Assembly: GCF_030867145.1 (NCBI RefSeq)
Contig: NC_134414.1
Location: 18,928,518-18,992,517, forward strand
DNA from: Opisthocomus hoazin
Taxonomy: Eukaryota; Chordata; Aves; Opisthocomiformes; Opisthocomidae
Direction of reading: 5' to 3'
Length of the DNA: 64,000 nt
Position 1 is the first letter of the stretch. Every line of letters starts with the position of its first letter. Of the stretch, positions 1 to 17,765 are shown one piece after another. Below the pieces are notes generated by a model. That model saw only the letters and a list, made by a program, of their open reading frames with translations. It was not told where the DNA came from and ran no database searches. Both the position numbers and the translations under genes were made by a program.

Positions 1-57
1 TAATGACAGCAACAACATTTTGAAAATGGAAATGGATTTAAATATTAAGAATATCTA

Positions 58-76
58 TTATTATTATTATTGTGTT
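58..76. repeat. ATT trinucleotide microsatellite
   Basis: About six imperfect ATT units in the intron at the window's left edge. Confidence 0.6.
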
Positions 77-184
77 ATTTCCAGTATTATTACTCAACAT
101 ACAGGAGTACACACAAGCTTATGGTAGTACTGCTATAAGTCTATTCATTCATAAAAAGGACTCATGAATATGTAAGAGAAATAC

Positions 185-4655
<4,471 letters not shown>

Positions 4656-4734
4656 CTTTCCCTCACTGTCCTATCAGCCCTTGCTAGAAGACCTCTCAAT
4701 CTCTTCTTCTGTCCAAGGCTCACCAGTGTTTCTC

Positions 4735-4742
4735 TATTTATA
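4735..4742 (-). promoter_or_regulatory. TATA box of the left MMP gene
   Basis: TATAAATA on the minus strand, 80 bp upstream of the ATG. It would place transcription start near 4705-4710 with a 5' UTR of about 50 nt. Confidence 0.7.
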
Positions 4743-4775
4743 TCAGTTGTGTGCTTGCTAAAGTCAATAACTGCA

Positions 4776-4782
4776 TGAGTCA
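4776..4782 (-). promoter_or_regulatory. AP-1 (TRE) site of the left MMP promoter
   Basis: TGACTCA on the minus strand, 33 bp upstream of the TATA box and about 70 bp upstream of the inferred start. Human MMP1 and MMP3 have their key AP-1 site at about -70. Likely mediates phorbol ester, growth factor and cytokine induction. Confidence 0.75.
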
Positions 4783-4790
4783 GTTTATAA

Positions 4791-4797
4791 CATCCTC
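4791..4797 (-). promoter_or_regulatory. ETS/PEA3-like site of the left MMP promoter
   Basis: The minus strand reads AGAGGATG, then TTATAAA, then the AP-1 site. This order recalls the ETS-AP-1 unit of the human MMP1 promoter, compared from memory. Confidence 0.5.
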
Positions 4798-4849
4798 TGA
4801 TTTCCCACAGAAACAGAAAAAACAAATTTAGTTTTAGAAGCAAGTTAGC

Positions 4850-7800
4850 ACATGACAGTTTACCTTGCCCAAAACCCCCTGATTTCGCAATCGTATTACT
4901 GGACAGTATTTTTTTTTCCTGCATTCCTAAACTGGACCAGTACTTTAAACTTATAAGTATATAAATCTGTAATTGGTCACCTGGGTAAGAATCACCTCAT
5001 TTTTCAGAGGTGCTAAAGGGACCTGGCTCTTTTTGAGGAACAAGAACCTGTAATTACTTGTAGCACATGATAAGAGATCTCCAGAAACTGCCCCTCAGTT
5101 TTCTCAGTGTGGCACCCATGCAGGCCCTCAGCACGTCAGGGATGAACCGCTTCCCTTTGCCCATCTTGTCCCTGACAATTTTAGTGACACAGCTGATTAT
5201 ACAAATGACTCATTTATCTCTTCTGTTGAACCTGATATCCCAGCATGGCTACAGAACCATCACCTGTGCTGCTACCTGGCCCATGTAATCACAGATTTAT
5301 GGCTGCATCCCCTTGTTCTCTGATACTTGCCCCAGGCAACCCACACACCACAATGTAAAGGTCTCAGTAGAGCACCCCAGATCGTACATCCTGGTCTGCA
5401 TAGCCTACCAGCCGAGGGCATTTTCACAGCTAAAGAAGATATTGCAGAAACTGCCCTGGAGAACTACAGGCACCTTGGGGGTGTGGGGGTCTTCAGAGGA
5501 ACTTTTAATATGTCTCCAAAGTCAGATGGAAGATGATGAGGATTTGAGCTGTAGCATCCAAGTTCCCAATTTGCCACAAGTCCTATTTTATGTTCCTGTG
5601 TCCTTTTCTGAACCTGGTCTGTTGCACTTTATACAGAGGTTGCAGAACCACTGTCACTCAGTTCTCACTTTCTTGCCTGTCATTTCTGAGATATCCTTCT
5701 TTTGAAGCAGAATTCTCCTGCCTTGACTCAGTGCCCAAATGCAACTTCAAAAGGATGAATATGAGCTAAATATTATCTACTTCTTTTTGAACATAAGAAA
5801 AAGAAGCAAAAGAAACCACTTTTCCAGTGAGGGCAAACATCTTGGAAACTTGAAAAAAGCAACCCCAGCACCACAGCAGCTGAGCTCTGCAATCTGTGAG
5901 GAGGCCAGGGGAAAAGGCATGGCCTCCTTCCAAAGGAAACTGGAGTTGAACTGCCCGGCCAGAGCAGGGTGACTGCATTCATGACCCAGGTCAGAGCCCA
6001 GGTCCCTGAGCACTGAGTCAAGTGGCACAGATGTTTACGTCTAAGGCTGCAGTGGGATGAGGGCAGCTTTGCCAATAGCTCACTGCTGCTGTAAAGGGGT
6101 GCTCCTGCTCCTCCCATCCTGGCCAGCACTCCTGCTGTTTCCCTGCGCCCTTCTGATACCAAGTATGCTCTCACCGAACTGATTCAGAGGGCAGAAGTTA
6201 CGGGAAAGCAGCTCAGAAGAAAAATATTAATGCCACGAATGATAGTTTTCTGCTTGGGTTAGCAACAGCACTGGGTCACTAAGGGGTGAGCAGAGCACCT
6301 GAGCCAGCACGGAGGAGGGGTGGGATGGCACAGATGGGAACAGGGATGCAGGGAGGCAGCCAGACACGCGGCTGAGACACTGGGGATGCTGCTTTTGGCA
6401 GTAGCAAGGTAAAAGCTTGTCTCAGCTGGTCGTGGGACAGCACCCCAAACTGCATTCACAGAGTACAATGTCTGCATTTCTGTAAAGAAATCCAGAAACA
6501 AAGCAGGGCCATTTGAAATACCATATTTATATCTCTGCACCTAGCAGCACCAGTTAGCATACGGAACTTATCCTCTTTGCTTTCAGCTAAATGTTTTGTA
6601 AACTGCCTGCTCGCTGTGTCCAGGGGATCTGGGCTGAAGCAGTCAGAGTGGCAAGATGCAGCACAACCAGTGGGCAAACATTTTAGTAAGTCCTTTTTAA
6701 TCTTTAGGAAGCTACTGTTTCTCACTGGCTTTTGCATGGCTGCCGACAGGATCCCGTGTAGCTACTGGCCTCCCCTTCCAGAGTCCATTGCCTGCATGCT
6801 CGAGCTGACATTTCTGGAGTAGCTGGCAAGTGCTGGGGGGAAACCTGGGTCTTGCCTTGCGAATGCGTTTGGCAGCACGAGTGGGGAAAATTCACAGCTG
6901 AGGCAGTCTGCACGGCTCTGAGATGTGTGAGCAAGCACACTTTTTCCTTGCATGCGGGTCCAACAGGGGACTTGCCTTCTTGTGCTGACCCCAATGACAT
7001 CAGCAGCTTTTAGTGTTTAAACTAATATGGATGCTCAGTTCTGGGTTTAGGCATTACAGGGTGCCAACAGGAACTGTGTTGCAGCTTTAATCAGAGCTTT
7101 TAAGTGCTTGAAAATCACCTTGTCAGTGGACATGGTGAAGATTAATTGGCAAAGACACAGCTCTGATTTAAATGGGGTGAGCTGAACTGAAGAGATGACC
7201 TCACATGGCACTTTTGCCTTACCTATAGGTCTACTGGCTCATGAGTTAGGCCTCAGAGGTTCCCAGAAACACTTAATTCTTGACAAGGCTGAGCACGGTG
7301 GGTGCCTGTTTCATGCCTTGGCCCCGTAGGTTACCCCAACGAGATGTTGATCTTCCCATCTACCCTGGGAGGTTGCACTCCTCTGTTCCTCAAAGTTGCT
7401 GTTGCCCTCCAGCTGGGTTGGAGACAGCACCGATCACAGCGGTGACTCTTGCCAGCTTACACAGCAGCAAGGATTCAAGAATACTGCTCACTCCTTCCCT
7501 CCGTTCATCAGCACTTGGACTCATATGTCCCATATCATTGGTGAGTGCCTTAATCGCTGCCCTCAGGGACAAGCGTGGGTGCTTTCCCAGGAAGACCCCT
7601 GCAGTAGAACAGAGCAGTTCACTGAAATCCAGCCATAATCCAGGCTAATGCTTCTCCACCACAGAACTGTTTGTCCTCTGACAGTGTAATTCATATTATC
7701 CTGTGAGGTCTAGACCAAGTGCCAGGCTTTTTAGCAGATTTGTCAAAATTCTGCCTGGGAATTTTGCCATTTTTTATTTTTATATGGTTGAAAATCCATC

Positions 7801-10800
7801 CAGAAATGGCACGCCAGTTCTGTTTGGCAGTTTCAACTTATGGAAAGAAGTGGAAGGATACTTAACATAGTCATATAAACAATTATCATTAACTCTATAA
7901 ACAACTACAAATTAGGTCAAAGGAAGCTTGAACTGACTAAACATACACACACTATGATTTCACCTCCAAAATTTATAGATCTGTAGATGTCTCCTTTCCT
8001 GCCTCCTCTTTGCTCATACTGTTTCTAAATTCCTCCCCCACCCCCAATCTGCCTGTGCCAAAGAAGCAGGATCAAGTATGAAGGCCTTGGACATACCCAG
8101 TCATGGAAGAAGCTGCTAGTTTTTTCCACTTGAATGGGATTGGGAGATAAATTCATACAAGCAGGTTCTGGGACCTGAGGAACAGTGACTGAGCAGAAAA
8201 AGACACGAGCCCTTTACAACATTATATGGACCAGTCTTTACTAGATAACAGCCAGATAACAGCGAAGAAGTGGTTAGGGGAGGTAGGCAAGCAGAAAATT
8301 TGCCACATGGAAAAAAAGTAGGTCTGCTATTAAAAGACTCTGGGAAACCAGAGAATATTTACTGAAAATGAAACACTTTCAACCTAGCTCTGCAAGACAG
8401 TATTTTGAGAGTTTTGAAATTGAGCCTGAAATAAATATTGACTTTAATTCCACAGTTTTGTTTGTACATCGATTTACTTCCATTCATCAGCAAGATCTCT
8501 TCATCCTAGTTTTATAATATAGAGCTGTTGCTAATAATTATATTAGTCATTTCTCTACTTCATCTGAGCATTTTGTCCAGGTTCCACTGGGAACTGAGAG
8601 ATGGCCTCCAGAGATAGCCTCAATGGCTGATTTTAATTAAACAGGAATTCAGATTTTTTTTTGATGTCTGTATCCTCTCCTTGAGTATCATCAAAAATAA
8701 CAAAGCTGAAATCACTTCCGCACTTGTATTTGGTGTATAAACAAGTTTCGTAAGTTGCATATCATTTCCTCCCAGCAATATCTAACTTAGTAGCTTCTTA
8801 CAAAGGCATGGTCACAAAGCAGTTGCAGTCAATTGGTGTTACATCATCCGTCACTGAACAAGAGACAGGCCAGAATCCAATGCCCAAGAATTTTGAGGTT
8901 TGCAGGAACTGAACTGGAGTACAAAATTTTGAAAATCTGACACCCTACAAACGATGCCTTGTTTCATAAATGGCAATATATTGGGGGCCATACTCTGAAT
9001 TTAGACATGGCCCTGAGCAACGGATAAGGCAGGAAGCACCATGGTTGTGCGACACAATGAATTCACTGTCTCCTCTTTACCATCTCGCCCCTTCTTCTAG
9101 ATTCAGACTATATCACTGACCCAACACAACAAACTATCAAAGAAAATGGAATGTGGGCATGATGTCACCTTTCCTTCTAAAGGAGAGTGGTCAGTAAAAT
9201 GCTGCTCCCCTCTCTGCTCCCATGCACAGACTTTAATGGTCAAGCACCTAAAGCTGTGCAATTCTTATTCTGTTACAAAGTGTATCAATCAGCTTCCAGA
9301 TTTCTGGGTTGGTAGCTAAGGTGATGGTTATTTAGCCTCAAGAAGTTTTACTGTAGTTTCTTGGTTTTGTAGGACAGAAAAAAAAGTCCACAGAAAATGT
9401 TTTCCCATGTGCAGCTGGTCATCCCATCTCTTAACAACTGCTTAAGCATTTGACTTAGATATTTCAACAAGCCATATTGTTAATATGTTATATGTTATAT
9501 GAACTTCATTGCAATGCTTTGGACTGAATATTAGGAAGATACAGGAAGCTTTGTCATTTAAAGAGTTTCCAGACTTTTCTGGAATTCCTGTTGGTATGGA
9601 CTGAAAAACTTGCGGTTTTGATAGTTTGACACGGAAGCCCAAACTAACATATTCAGCCAAGATGCTAGAACTGCATGAAACTCAAGATGCCTCCTTAAGA
9701 AGCCTGAGTTCTCCGATTCCTTTGGACATGAGTAGGGAGAGTAGAAAAGCACTCTAGGAAAGTGTCTGTCATCTTGCTGTTATATGTAATGGCTATAATT
9801 TGAAAATTTAGGCAATCATCTACTGGCAATCTTGGTCTTCATTTCATGTTGTATGTTTTAATATTGGAATCTCATACAACGTCCGCTATCTTTCATGTGT
9901 GCTTCTTCAGCAGAAATTATTCTGGGTGCAGATGACTTGTGACAGATGCAATGTATTTATTCATTCAAGTGCAGAGACTCAAACAACCATTTTAAATATT
10001 ACTGAACTTGACCAGTGATTGGTGCAGTCTTAAGCTCTGTGTGGCAGGGGTCCATTTTTTGAACAAGACATGTATGTTAATAAATTTGGAATTCTTTGAC
10101 ATCTTCATATTTGCTTGACCCTTTTGTTGATCTGGATATGATCACCACTTTGTGTAGTGGTCTACAATGATCCTTAAATAGCTGCCAGTAGACCATGAGT
10201 ATCAAATATGAATTTTACCTTCATTACTTATCATCTTTAGCTGGAGATCAACATCATTTGCTCAATCAATCATTGTTTTTACTTTGAAGAAATTCTGTTA
10301 GAAAGTGTGTAGCATTTTAACTCTCCCCTGTAAAAACACATATGTGTGGCCACCAGATGCATTGGAGACATCTGGGAGTTATTGGTATGCGTGTAACAGC
10401 CACTCAGTTCTTTATCTTGTCCTCATTGCTCATGTCTCATGCACTAGCCCTGCCTTCTGAGACAGCCCTTTGCCGAAGAGAGCTGGAGGCCGCAGGGAAA
10501 CACACAAGACAGTGAAAGACACCATGGCTTGGTTCAAAAATTCTGGTGCCTCCACCTCTCACCAAAAAAAAAAAAATTCAAATGGGCTATACTTCTGAAT
10601 CAAATGGCTTCTTTTCTTTCAGATGGTACCAAAATCAAAAGGAGGTAGTATCTCCTGTGGAGCTGCTCACCTGCTCAGAAGTGCCAATAGCCATTTTGGA
10701 GCCCTGTCTGCTCCAAGTAATCCTGCCCCCACAAAGGTGTCACTTAGCAGAAGGATGTCTTTGAACAAAGTATGAAAAGGGAAATCTTTAGATGCTACCA

Positions 10801-12330
10801 CAGGCAGCTAAGGCTACAATTTATCAGCTTTGTAATAATATTGGCAATTAAATGATTTTAGAGGTGTACTTCCTAGACATGAAGCTACAGACCATAGGAC
10901 ATTTGCCAGACATAAGTTGGGTAGCCAAAATAATTGAATAGTCATTTTGTGTCAGAAAGAAGGAAAATATAAATTCCGTTTAAACTCTTGGACAAAAAAG
11001 GCTGTTAAATTTTTCAAACCACTTCTTTAAAGATGCTCAGTACAGTGAAGGCTCTGTGCTTGCGCATTTGTGGCAATGCTAAGCTAAAAGAAAATAATCA
11101 GCTTTTCACATCTCTGTTAAACATGAATACAGAGAAAAATGCTTATTTTGAATACCTGTTCAAACAATCAAACATCACAGTGAACACATTAAATTATCTT
11201 GGAACACAATTCCAATAATTTTTCTTGACTAAAACAGGACTGAATTTTAATAAATATCCCAAATATAAAGTTCATGATCTATTTAGATACATGAAAATTT
11301 CTTTGAGCATGTGGTTTTTTGTAGTCGACAGAGAACCATCTCTGATCTCAAGAATACAGATTCAGGCCAAAGCAAAGAGATGAAAAGGCCTTATTTTACT
11401 TTCTGGCAGTGGCTTTCTCCAGCTCACCACTAGCTGCCTGTACAGAGGTTACTGTCCCCTGAGAACATCTAGCTGAGAGACTCAGATGAATTCATGTTAC
11501 CCCACCCAAAATAAGGTAGACTATTAAACCTTTGTGACTTTACTTGCTTAACCAAGTTCAAGTGATTTGAGTGAAGCATGCTGTAGAGCAGAGGTAGGGA
11601 CTGGTGAGCCACGGTTTCTCCAACTGGCACTACTGAGGATGGAGCAAGAGACAAGTTTGTATGTGCAGTCATGAGCAGGGACAGGGATTAGGTTCCAGAT
11701 GTTAAATTAAATTATATTGTCCTGCTCACAATGTTCTCAAGGAATTGGACTCACATGACTTTGTTGGAAATGATTATCCAGTGGTCTCCAGCTAATTGAA
11801 AAAGCACAAGGCAGGCTCATCAGGATGTTGCTTCACCATAGTTTTGTAACACTTGATCACAGTCTTTTCTCTCAAAAACCCTTAGGATAATGCTTCATAT
11901 GCTAAAGACCCAGTAAAATGTTCCCGGAGCTATGAGAAACAGTTCAGATGAATGCGAACAGAAGGAGGTGCTGTGGGTTGCATGGAGTTTGACGAATTAA
12001 TTAATAGGCAGCTGTGTAATTCATAATGACATATTTTTCCCTAAATCATGAATTTACAAGACACATAAATCTTGTCAATACATCTCCTCTGTCCTTACCG
12101 TAAACACCTCATCATAAAACAATTATGATCTCCAGACTGGACATGAAATTCTTGCAATGGAAGACACTTACTCCAGCACACCATGTACTCTCTTGGTAGC
12201 TATGTAGGGTGAACTAAGAGAGACTTACGTAATGCCTTTCAAAGATGACATGGAAACTAAATCACATGGCTGTGCTGGACACCGAAAACCACAGCAAAAA
12301 CACTCACACAATTATGGCACATCATGATAG
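4850..12330. other. Intergenic DNA with no recognised gene
   Basis: About 7.5 kb upstream of the left MMP promoter. A slightly GC-richer part (5.0-7.7 kb) has open frames up to 133 codons on both strands, without start context, splice sites or protein families I recognise. From 7.7 kb it is AT-richer unique sequence. I see no CR1 tail, RNA gene or MMP exon here. Confidence 0.6.
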
Positions 12331-15300
12331 ATTCATAGAATCATAGAGTGATCTGGGTTGGAAGGGACCTTAAAGGTCATCAAGTTCCAACCCTCCTGCC
12401 CTGGGCAGGAATACCTTCCACTAGACCACTTGCTCAAAGCCCCATCCAACCTGGCCTTGAACACTTCCAGGGAGGGAGCATCCACAACTTCTCTGGGCAA
12501 CCTGTGCCAGTGCCTCACCACCCTCATAGTAAAGATTTTCTTCTTTATACCTAATCTAAATCTACCCTCTTTTAGTTTAAAGCCATTGCTTCTCGTCTTG
12601 TCACTGCATGCCCTGAAAAAATGTCCCTCTCCAGCTTTCTTGTAGACCCCCTTCAGGTACTTAAAGGCTCCTATAAGATGTCCCCACAACCTTCCCTTCT
12701 CCAGCTGAACAAGCCCAACTCTCTCAGCTTTTCCTCATAGGAGAGGTGTTCCAGCCCTCGGATCATCTTTGTGGCCTCCTCTGGAGCCGCTCCAACAGCT
12801 CCATCTCTTTTCTGTGCTGAGGGCTCCAGAGCTGGACACAGGACTCCAGATGGGGTCTCACCAGAGTGGAGTAGAGGGGCAGAATCACCTCCCTTGACCT
12901 GCTGGCCACACTTCTCTTGATGCAGTCCAGGCTACGGTTGGCCTTCTGGGCTGCGAGCACACATTGCTGGGACACGTTGAGCTTCTCGTCAACCAGCACC
13001 CCCAAGTCCTTCTCCTCAGGGCTGCTCTCAATCCATTCTCTGCCTAGCCTGTATTTGTGCTTGGGATTGCCCCTACCGATGTGCAGGACATTACACTTGG
13101 CCTTGTTGAACCTCATGAGATTCACATAGACCCATTTCTCGAGCTTGTCCAGGTCCCTCTGGATGGTATCTCTTCTCTCCAGCGTGCTGACCACACCACA
13201 GAGCTCAGTGTTGTCAGAAAACTTGCTAAGGGTGCACTCAGTCTCCACTGTCCATGTTGCTGACGAATGTGTTAAACAGCACCAGTCCCAGTAGCAACCC
13301 CTGAGGAATGCCACTTGTCACTGGTCTCCACCTGGACATCCAGCCGTTGACCGCAACTCTTTGAGTGCAGCCATCCTTGTCTCTCCAATTTAGAGACAAG
13401 GATGTCATGTGGGAGAGTGTCAAATGCTTTGCTCAAGTTCAGGTAGATGACATCAGTTGCTCTTCCGTTATCCACCAACACAGTAACGCCATTGCAGAAG
13501 GCCTCAAAATTTGTCAGGCACAATTTGTCCTTAGTGTAGCCATATTGGCTGTCACCAGTCACCTCCTTATTTTCCTTGTGCCTTAGCATAGTTTCCAGGA
13601 GGATCTGGTCCATGATCTGACTGGGCACAGACATGAGATTGACTGGCCTGTAGTCCCCAGATGTTTCTTTTTACCCTTTTAAAATATGGGGGTTATGTTT
13701 CCCTTTTTCCAGTCAGTGGGAACTTGATCAGACTGCCATGACTTCTCATATATGATGGATAGTGAATTAGCAACTTCATCCAGCAGTTCCCTCAGGACCC
13801 TTGGTTGTACCTCATGGACTTGTGCACCTTCAGGTTCCTTATATGGTCTCAGACTTGATCTTCTCCTGCAGTGGGTGGTTCTTCATTCTCCCAGTCCCTG
13901 CCTTTGCCTTCTGCTACTTGGGTAGTGTGGCTGAAGTACTTGCTGTTGAAAACTGAGGAAAAAAAGTCATTGAGTACCTCAGCCTTCTCCATATCCTGGG
14001 TAACCAGGTCTCCTGTTTCCTTCCAGAGAGGGCCCACATTTTCCCTAGCCTTCCTTCTATCACTGATGTACCTATAGAAGCTTTTCATGCTGCCCTTGAT
14101 GTTCCTGGTCAGATTCAACTCTATTAGGGCTTTAGCTTTCCTAACCTGATCCCTGGCTGCTTGGACAATATCCCTGTATTCCTCCCATGCTGCCTGTCCA
14201 TGCTTTTACTTTCTGTAGGCTTCGTTTTTGTGCTTGAGTTTGTTCAGGAGCTCCTTGTTCATCCATGCAGGACTCCTAGCTTTTTTTGCCTGACTTTCCC
14301 TTTGTTGGGATGCATTGCTCCTGAGCTTGGAGGAGGAGATCCTTGAATATTAACTAGCTTTCTTGGGCCTCTCTTCCCTCCAGGGTTTTGTTCCATAGTA
14401 CTCTATCAACCAGATCCCTGAAGACGCCAAAGTCTGCTCTCCTGAAGTCCAGGGCAGTGAGCTTGGTGTGCGTCCTCCTCGCTGCCCTAAGGATCTTGAA
14501 CTCCACCACTTCATTGTCACTGCAGCCAAGGCTACCTTTGATCTTCACATTCCCCACCAGCCCCTCCTTGTTGGTGAGAACAAGGTCCAGCATCACACAT
14601 CTCCTCATGGTCTCCTCTATCACTTGGAGAAGGAAGTTATCATCAGTGCAGTCCAGGAACCTCCTGAATTGCTTATGCCTTGCTATGATGTCCCTCCATC
14701 AGTGTAGTTGAAGTCCCCCATGAGGACAAGGGCTTGTGAACATGTGGCTGCTCCTATCTGCCTATAGATGGCCTCATCTGCTCTCTCCTCCTGGTTGGGT
14801 GGCCTCTAGCAGACCCTCACTATAATGTCACCTGTCCCTGCCCTGCCTTTAATCCTGCCCATAAGCTCTTGGTTGGCTCCTCATCCACCCCAGGCAGAGC
14901 TCCATGCACTCCGGCTGGTCACTGACATAGAGGGCGACACCCCCTCTTTGTCTCCCCTGCCTGTCCTTGCTAAAGAGCCTGTATCCTGCCATTCCAACAC
15001 TCCAGTCACAGGAGCCATCCCACCATGTCTCCGTGATGCCAATTAGATCTTAGCCCTGCAGGCGTGCATGCATCTCGAACTCCTCTTGTTTATTCCCCAT
15101 GCTGCGTGCATTTGCATAGAGGCGTTTAAGTTGGGCCCCTAATGAAGCTGACTTACTGGCTGGAGTTCCTTTGCGCTGCTCTTCAGGTGCTCTTCTGCTG
15201 ACTTGTGATACTCCTCCAGGCTCTGGGCATCTATTGCTGGCACTGGCACCAAACTGGTAGCAGTGGGAAGGACTGAGATTCCCCTCCTCCAGCATCTTTA

Positions 15301-15420
15301 GTTTAAAGCCCTCTTCACTAGCTTGGCAAGCCTATGGCCAAAGTCGCTCTCCCTCCCCGTCACTAATCTATCTACTGTCCACAGGTCAAAATTTCTCTTT
15401 CTTCTGGAGATAACTAGCAA
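12331..15420 (-). mobile_element. CR1 LINE, old, about 3.1 kb, ORF2 decayed
   Basis: The 3' tip at 12331 shows ATTCATAGAATCATAGAG, the CR1 tail repeat in reverse. Fragments of ORF2 follow in order on the minus strand: C-terminal region (12333-12689, 12763-13200), reverse transcriptase (13200-13634), linker (13849-14118), endonuclease end with LGCSDNEVVEF (near 14500), and a start region near 15100-15200 with LKRLYANARSMGNKQEEFE. Frameshifts and stops separate these, and the RT catalytic FADD motif is FSDN, so it is dead. A short deletion near 13370 removes part of the RT. The 5' border is approximate. Confidence 0.92.
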
Positions 15421-17234
15421 ATTTTTTATTTCCCCAGGGAATTTCAGTTAGCCTTAACTGTCTCATAATAATAGCTTCTCAGCCCCACATGTGCCAACTA
15501 TTTTTTCCTCCAGAGATGATTACTTGATACACCTGTAATTAAGCTCTAAATAAATAATGTTATTTTATATTTGAGTCTGAAGCCATCTGCTTCTCTTTCA
15601 TACCCAAAGAAAAGTTTATTAGTGTGAAACTGTATTTATCTGTCTAATAGCAGAGCTTGTTTTATCTATACTATTTAGCAAATGGATACGTACAACATAA
15701 AAAATAAATAGTAATAAGATTCAGTTTAATTAGTATTAAAAATCTCAAAAGGCCACAGGGAATACGCTATGATTTTTTTTATATTTTGCATATTTTTTTC
15801 ATATTTTAGTATTCCTTGAAGTGATCACTGCAAAATACGAGGTTAGAATTGCCTCAGGTGACACAGGAATACACTTTCAGACACAAGTATTCTTAAAGGA
15901 GTTACCCTATGGGGAATTTGTCTTTGCAGCATCCAAATTTTGTTCTGTTAGAACTAGGGGGCTGTGTAAAAAGGATCATTAATTCATTCCTCTAACATCT
16001 ACGCCATGTATTCTCTCCTCATTCTACCCGAGAACACTAATATTTGTGAAGCAATTAAAAATGCAACAAAATAGAGAGAGGTATTATCATTCTATTCACA
16101 TTGTATGGGAGAAGAATAAAGTGAACAATTTCTTTGTTGTCCAGGTGTTATTGTTAATTGAAGACATGCAGTGAAAGGAGAGTAGGACCATTTACAAGCT
16201 TGATGTCTTTTTTCTTTTCATCTGAAAAATTTCATTCTTTTGACATGCCAAAATCTTGGAAAAAAACAGGTCTGTCTTCCTTTATATCCTGGAAAAATGT
16301 AAAAATGAGGAAAACCATGATTTTTTTCAAAGAACAGTCCATCCCAATGCATTTGAAACCGATTCCTCTTTAAAAATCTAGCAATTATTTTTCTGGTTTA
16401 TTTCTTCTGAATACAGGTATTGTGTATTGTTCATTCCTGGGTCCCTCAATGAAAATACTTCTTTTCTACTTTGATGAATATTTGGGAACATATTCACATT
16501 ATTCTAGGATAAAATTAAGAAAAGTTAAATTGGAATGAAAGATTGATCATTTTATATAAAGCGAGTGAGAATCTGGTCTGAATTCCGTTTGCTGTTAATA
16601 GGAATGTCACAAGTGGAAGACTGAAAAAATTCCCCTAAGTTTTATTGTTGCAATAATGGTTCAAACATGATTCAGTTTTAATAAAAAGTGTAGTTGGGCA
16701 GATAATGAAATAAATTACTACACACTTGAGAAATTCCAGGCAATATGAATTAGTCATTGAATATGTGTTAAAAGTAATCATAAAAAGACTTAAATTATTA
16801 ATAGAGAATTTTTCATTATTTCTCAAATATAATATACTTGGCAACTCCTTGTTTTTGTTTCCTCCACCAAGAAACTTTCTCTTTCCTTTAGAAAATATAC
16901 TCATTAAATATGCTCAAAATTTCCCAGATTATATTTTTGCTCTTCCAAACTTCTACATCACCTATGACTTCATATATTAGGATAACAGTTTCCTGCCTGA
17001 AGCTGAAAAATAGAGGGAAAGAATTTACTTGCAACAAATTTTAAGCCACCTTAAATTCTAAGAGTCCTGAGTGCCAAGAGCACTGGAAACACTTGAGGTT
17101 AGTTTATCTACTGACCTTGGCAAGTTTTGATTTCTGCTTTTACACATAATTTTTTTTTTTTTTAAACACTGTTAGAATTAAGGCATGAAGCTCTATCAAG
17201 TATATATTTCTCATAAAACACATTTTGAATATAA
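15421..17234. other. AT-rich intergenic sequence, nothing recognised
   Basis: Unique AT-rich DNA with T/A homopolymers (for example 17150-17163). Open frames of up to 89 codons have low-complexity composition and no supporting signals. Confidence 0.6.
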
Positions 17235-17235
17235 A

Positions 17236-17765
17236 ATCATAGGATCATAGAATGGTTTGTATTGGAAGGGACCTTAAAGATCATCCGGTTCCAAAACCCC
17301 TGCCATGGGCAGAGACACCTTCCACTACATCAGGTTGCTCAAAGCCCCATCCAACCTGGCCTTGAACACTTCCAGGGAGGAGGCATCCACATCTTCTCTG
17401 GGCAACCTGTGCCAGTGCCTCACCACTCTCAGAGTAAATATTTTCTTCCTTACATCTAATCTAAATCTACCCTCTTTTAGTTTAAAGCTATTACTCCTTG
17501 TCTTGTCACTGCATGCCCTGATAAAATGTCCCTCTCCAGCTTTCTTGCAGGCCCACTTCAGGTACTGGAAGGCTCCTAGAAGGTCTCCCCGCAAACTTCT
17601 CTTCTCCAGGCTGAACAGCCCCAACTCTTTCAGCCTTTCCTCATAGCAGAGGTGCTCCAGCCCTTGGATCATCTTTGTGGCCGTCCTCTGGACCCGCTCC
17701 AACAGGTCCATGTCTTTCCTGTGCTGAGGGATCCAGAGCTGGACACAGGACTCCAGGTGGGCTCT
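17236..17765 (-). mobile_element. CR1 LINE 3' fragment
   Basis: Starts at the 3' tip AATCATAGGATCATAGAATGG and continues through about 530 bp of ORF2 C-terminal sequence (motifs [31 protein letters not shown]). It is 5'-truncated. It resembles the 12.3-kb copy more than the younger copies at 41.8 and 57.8 kb. Confidence 0.9.

Noticed and set aside
1..184. Possible exon 8 of the left MMP
   Set aside because: No hemopexin coding or acceptor signal; it reads as intron.
7280..7650. 122-codon plus frame and a 60-codon minus frame that read somewhat like protein
   Set aside because: No family recognised, no splice or start signals, and several frames are open at once.
13372..13404. Perfect 13-bp inverted repeat
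   Set aside because: It lies within CR1 reverse transcriptase coding (around KLERQG) and appears to be ordinary CR1 sequence.
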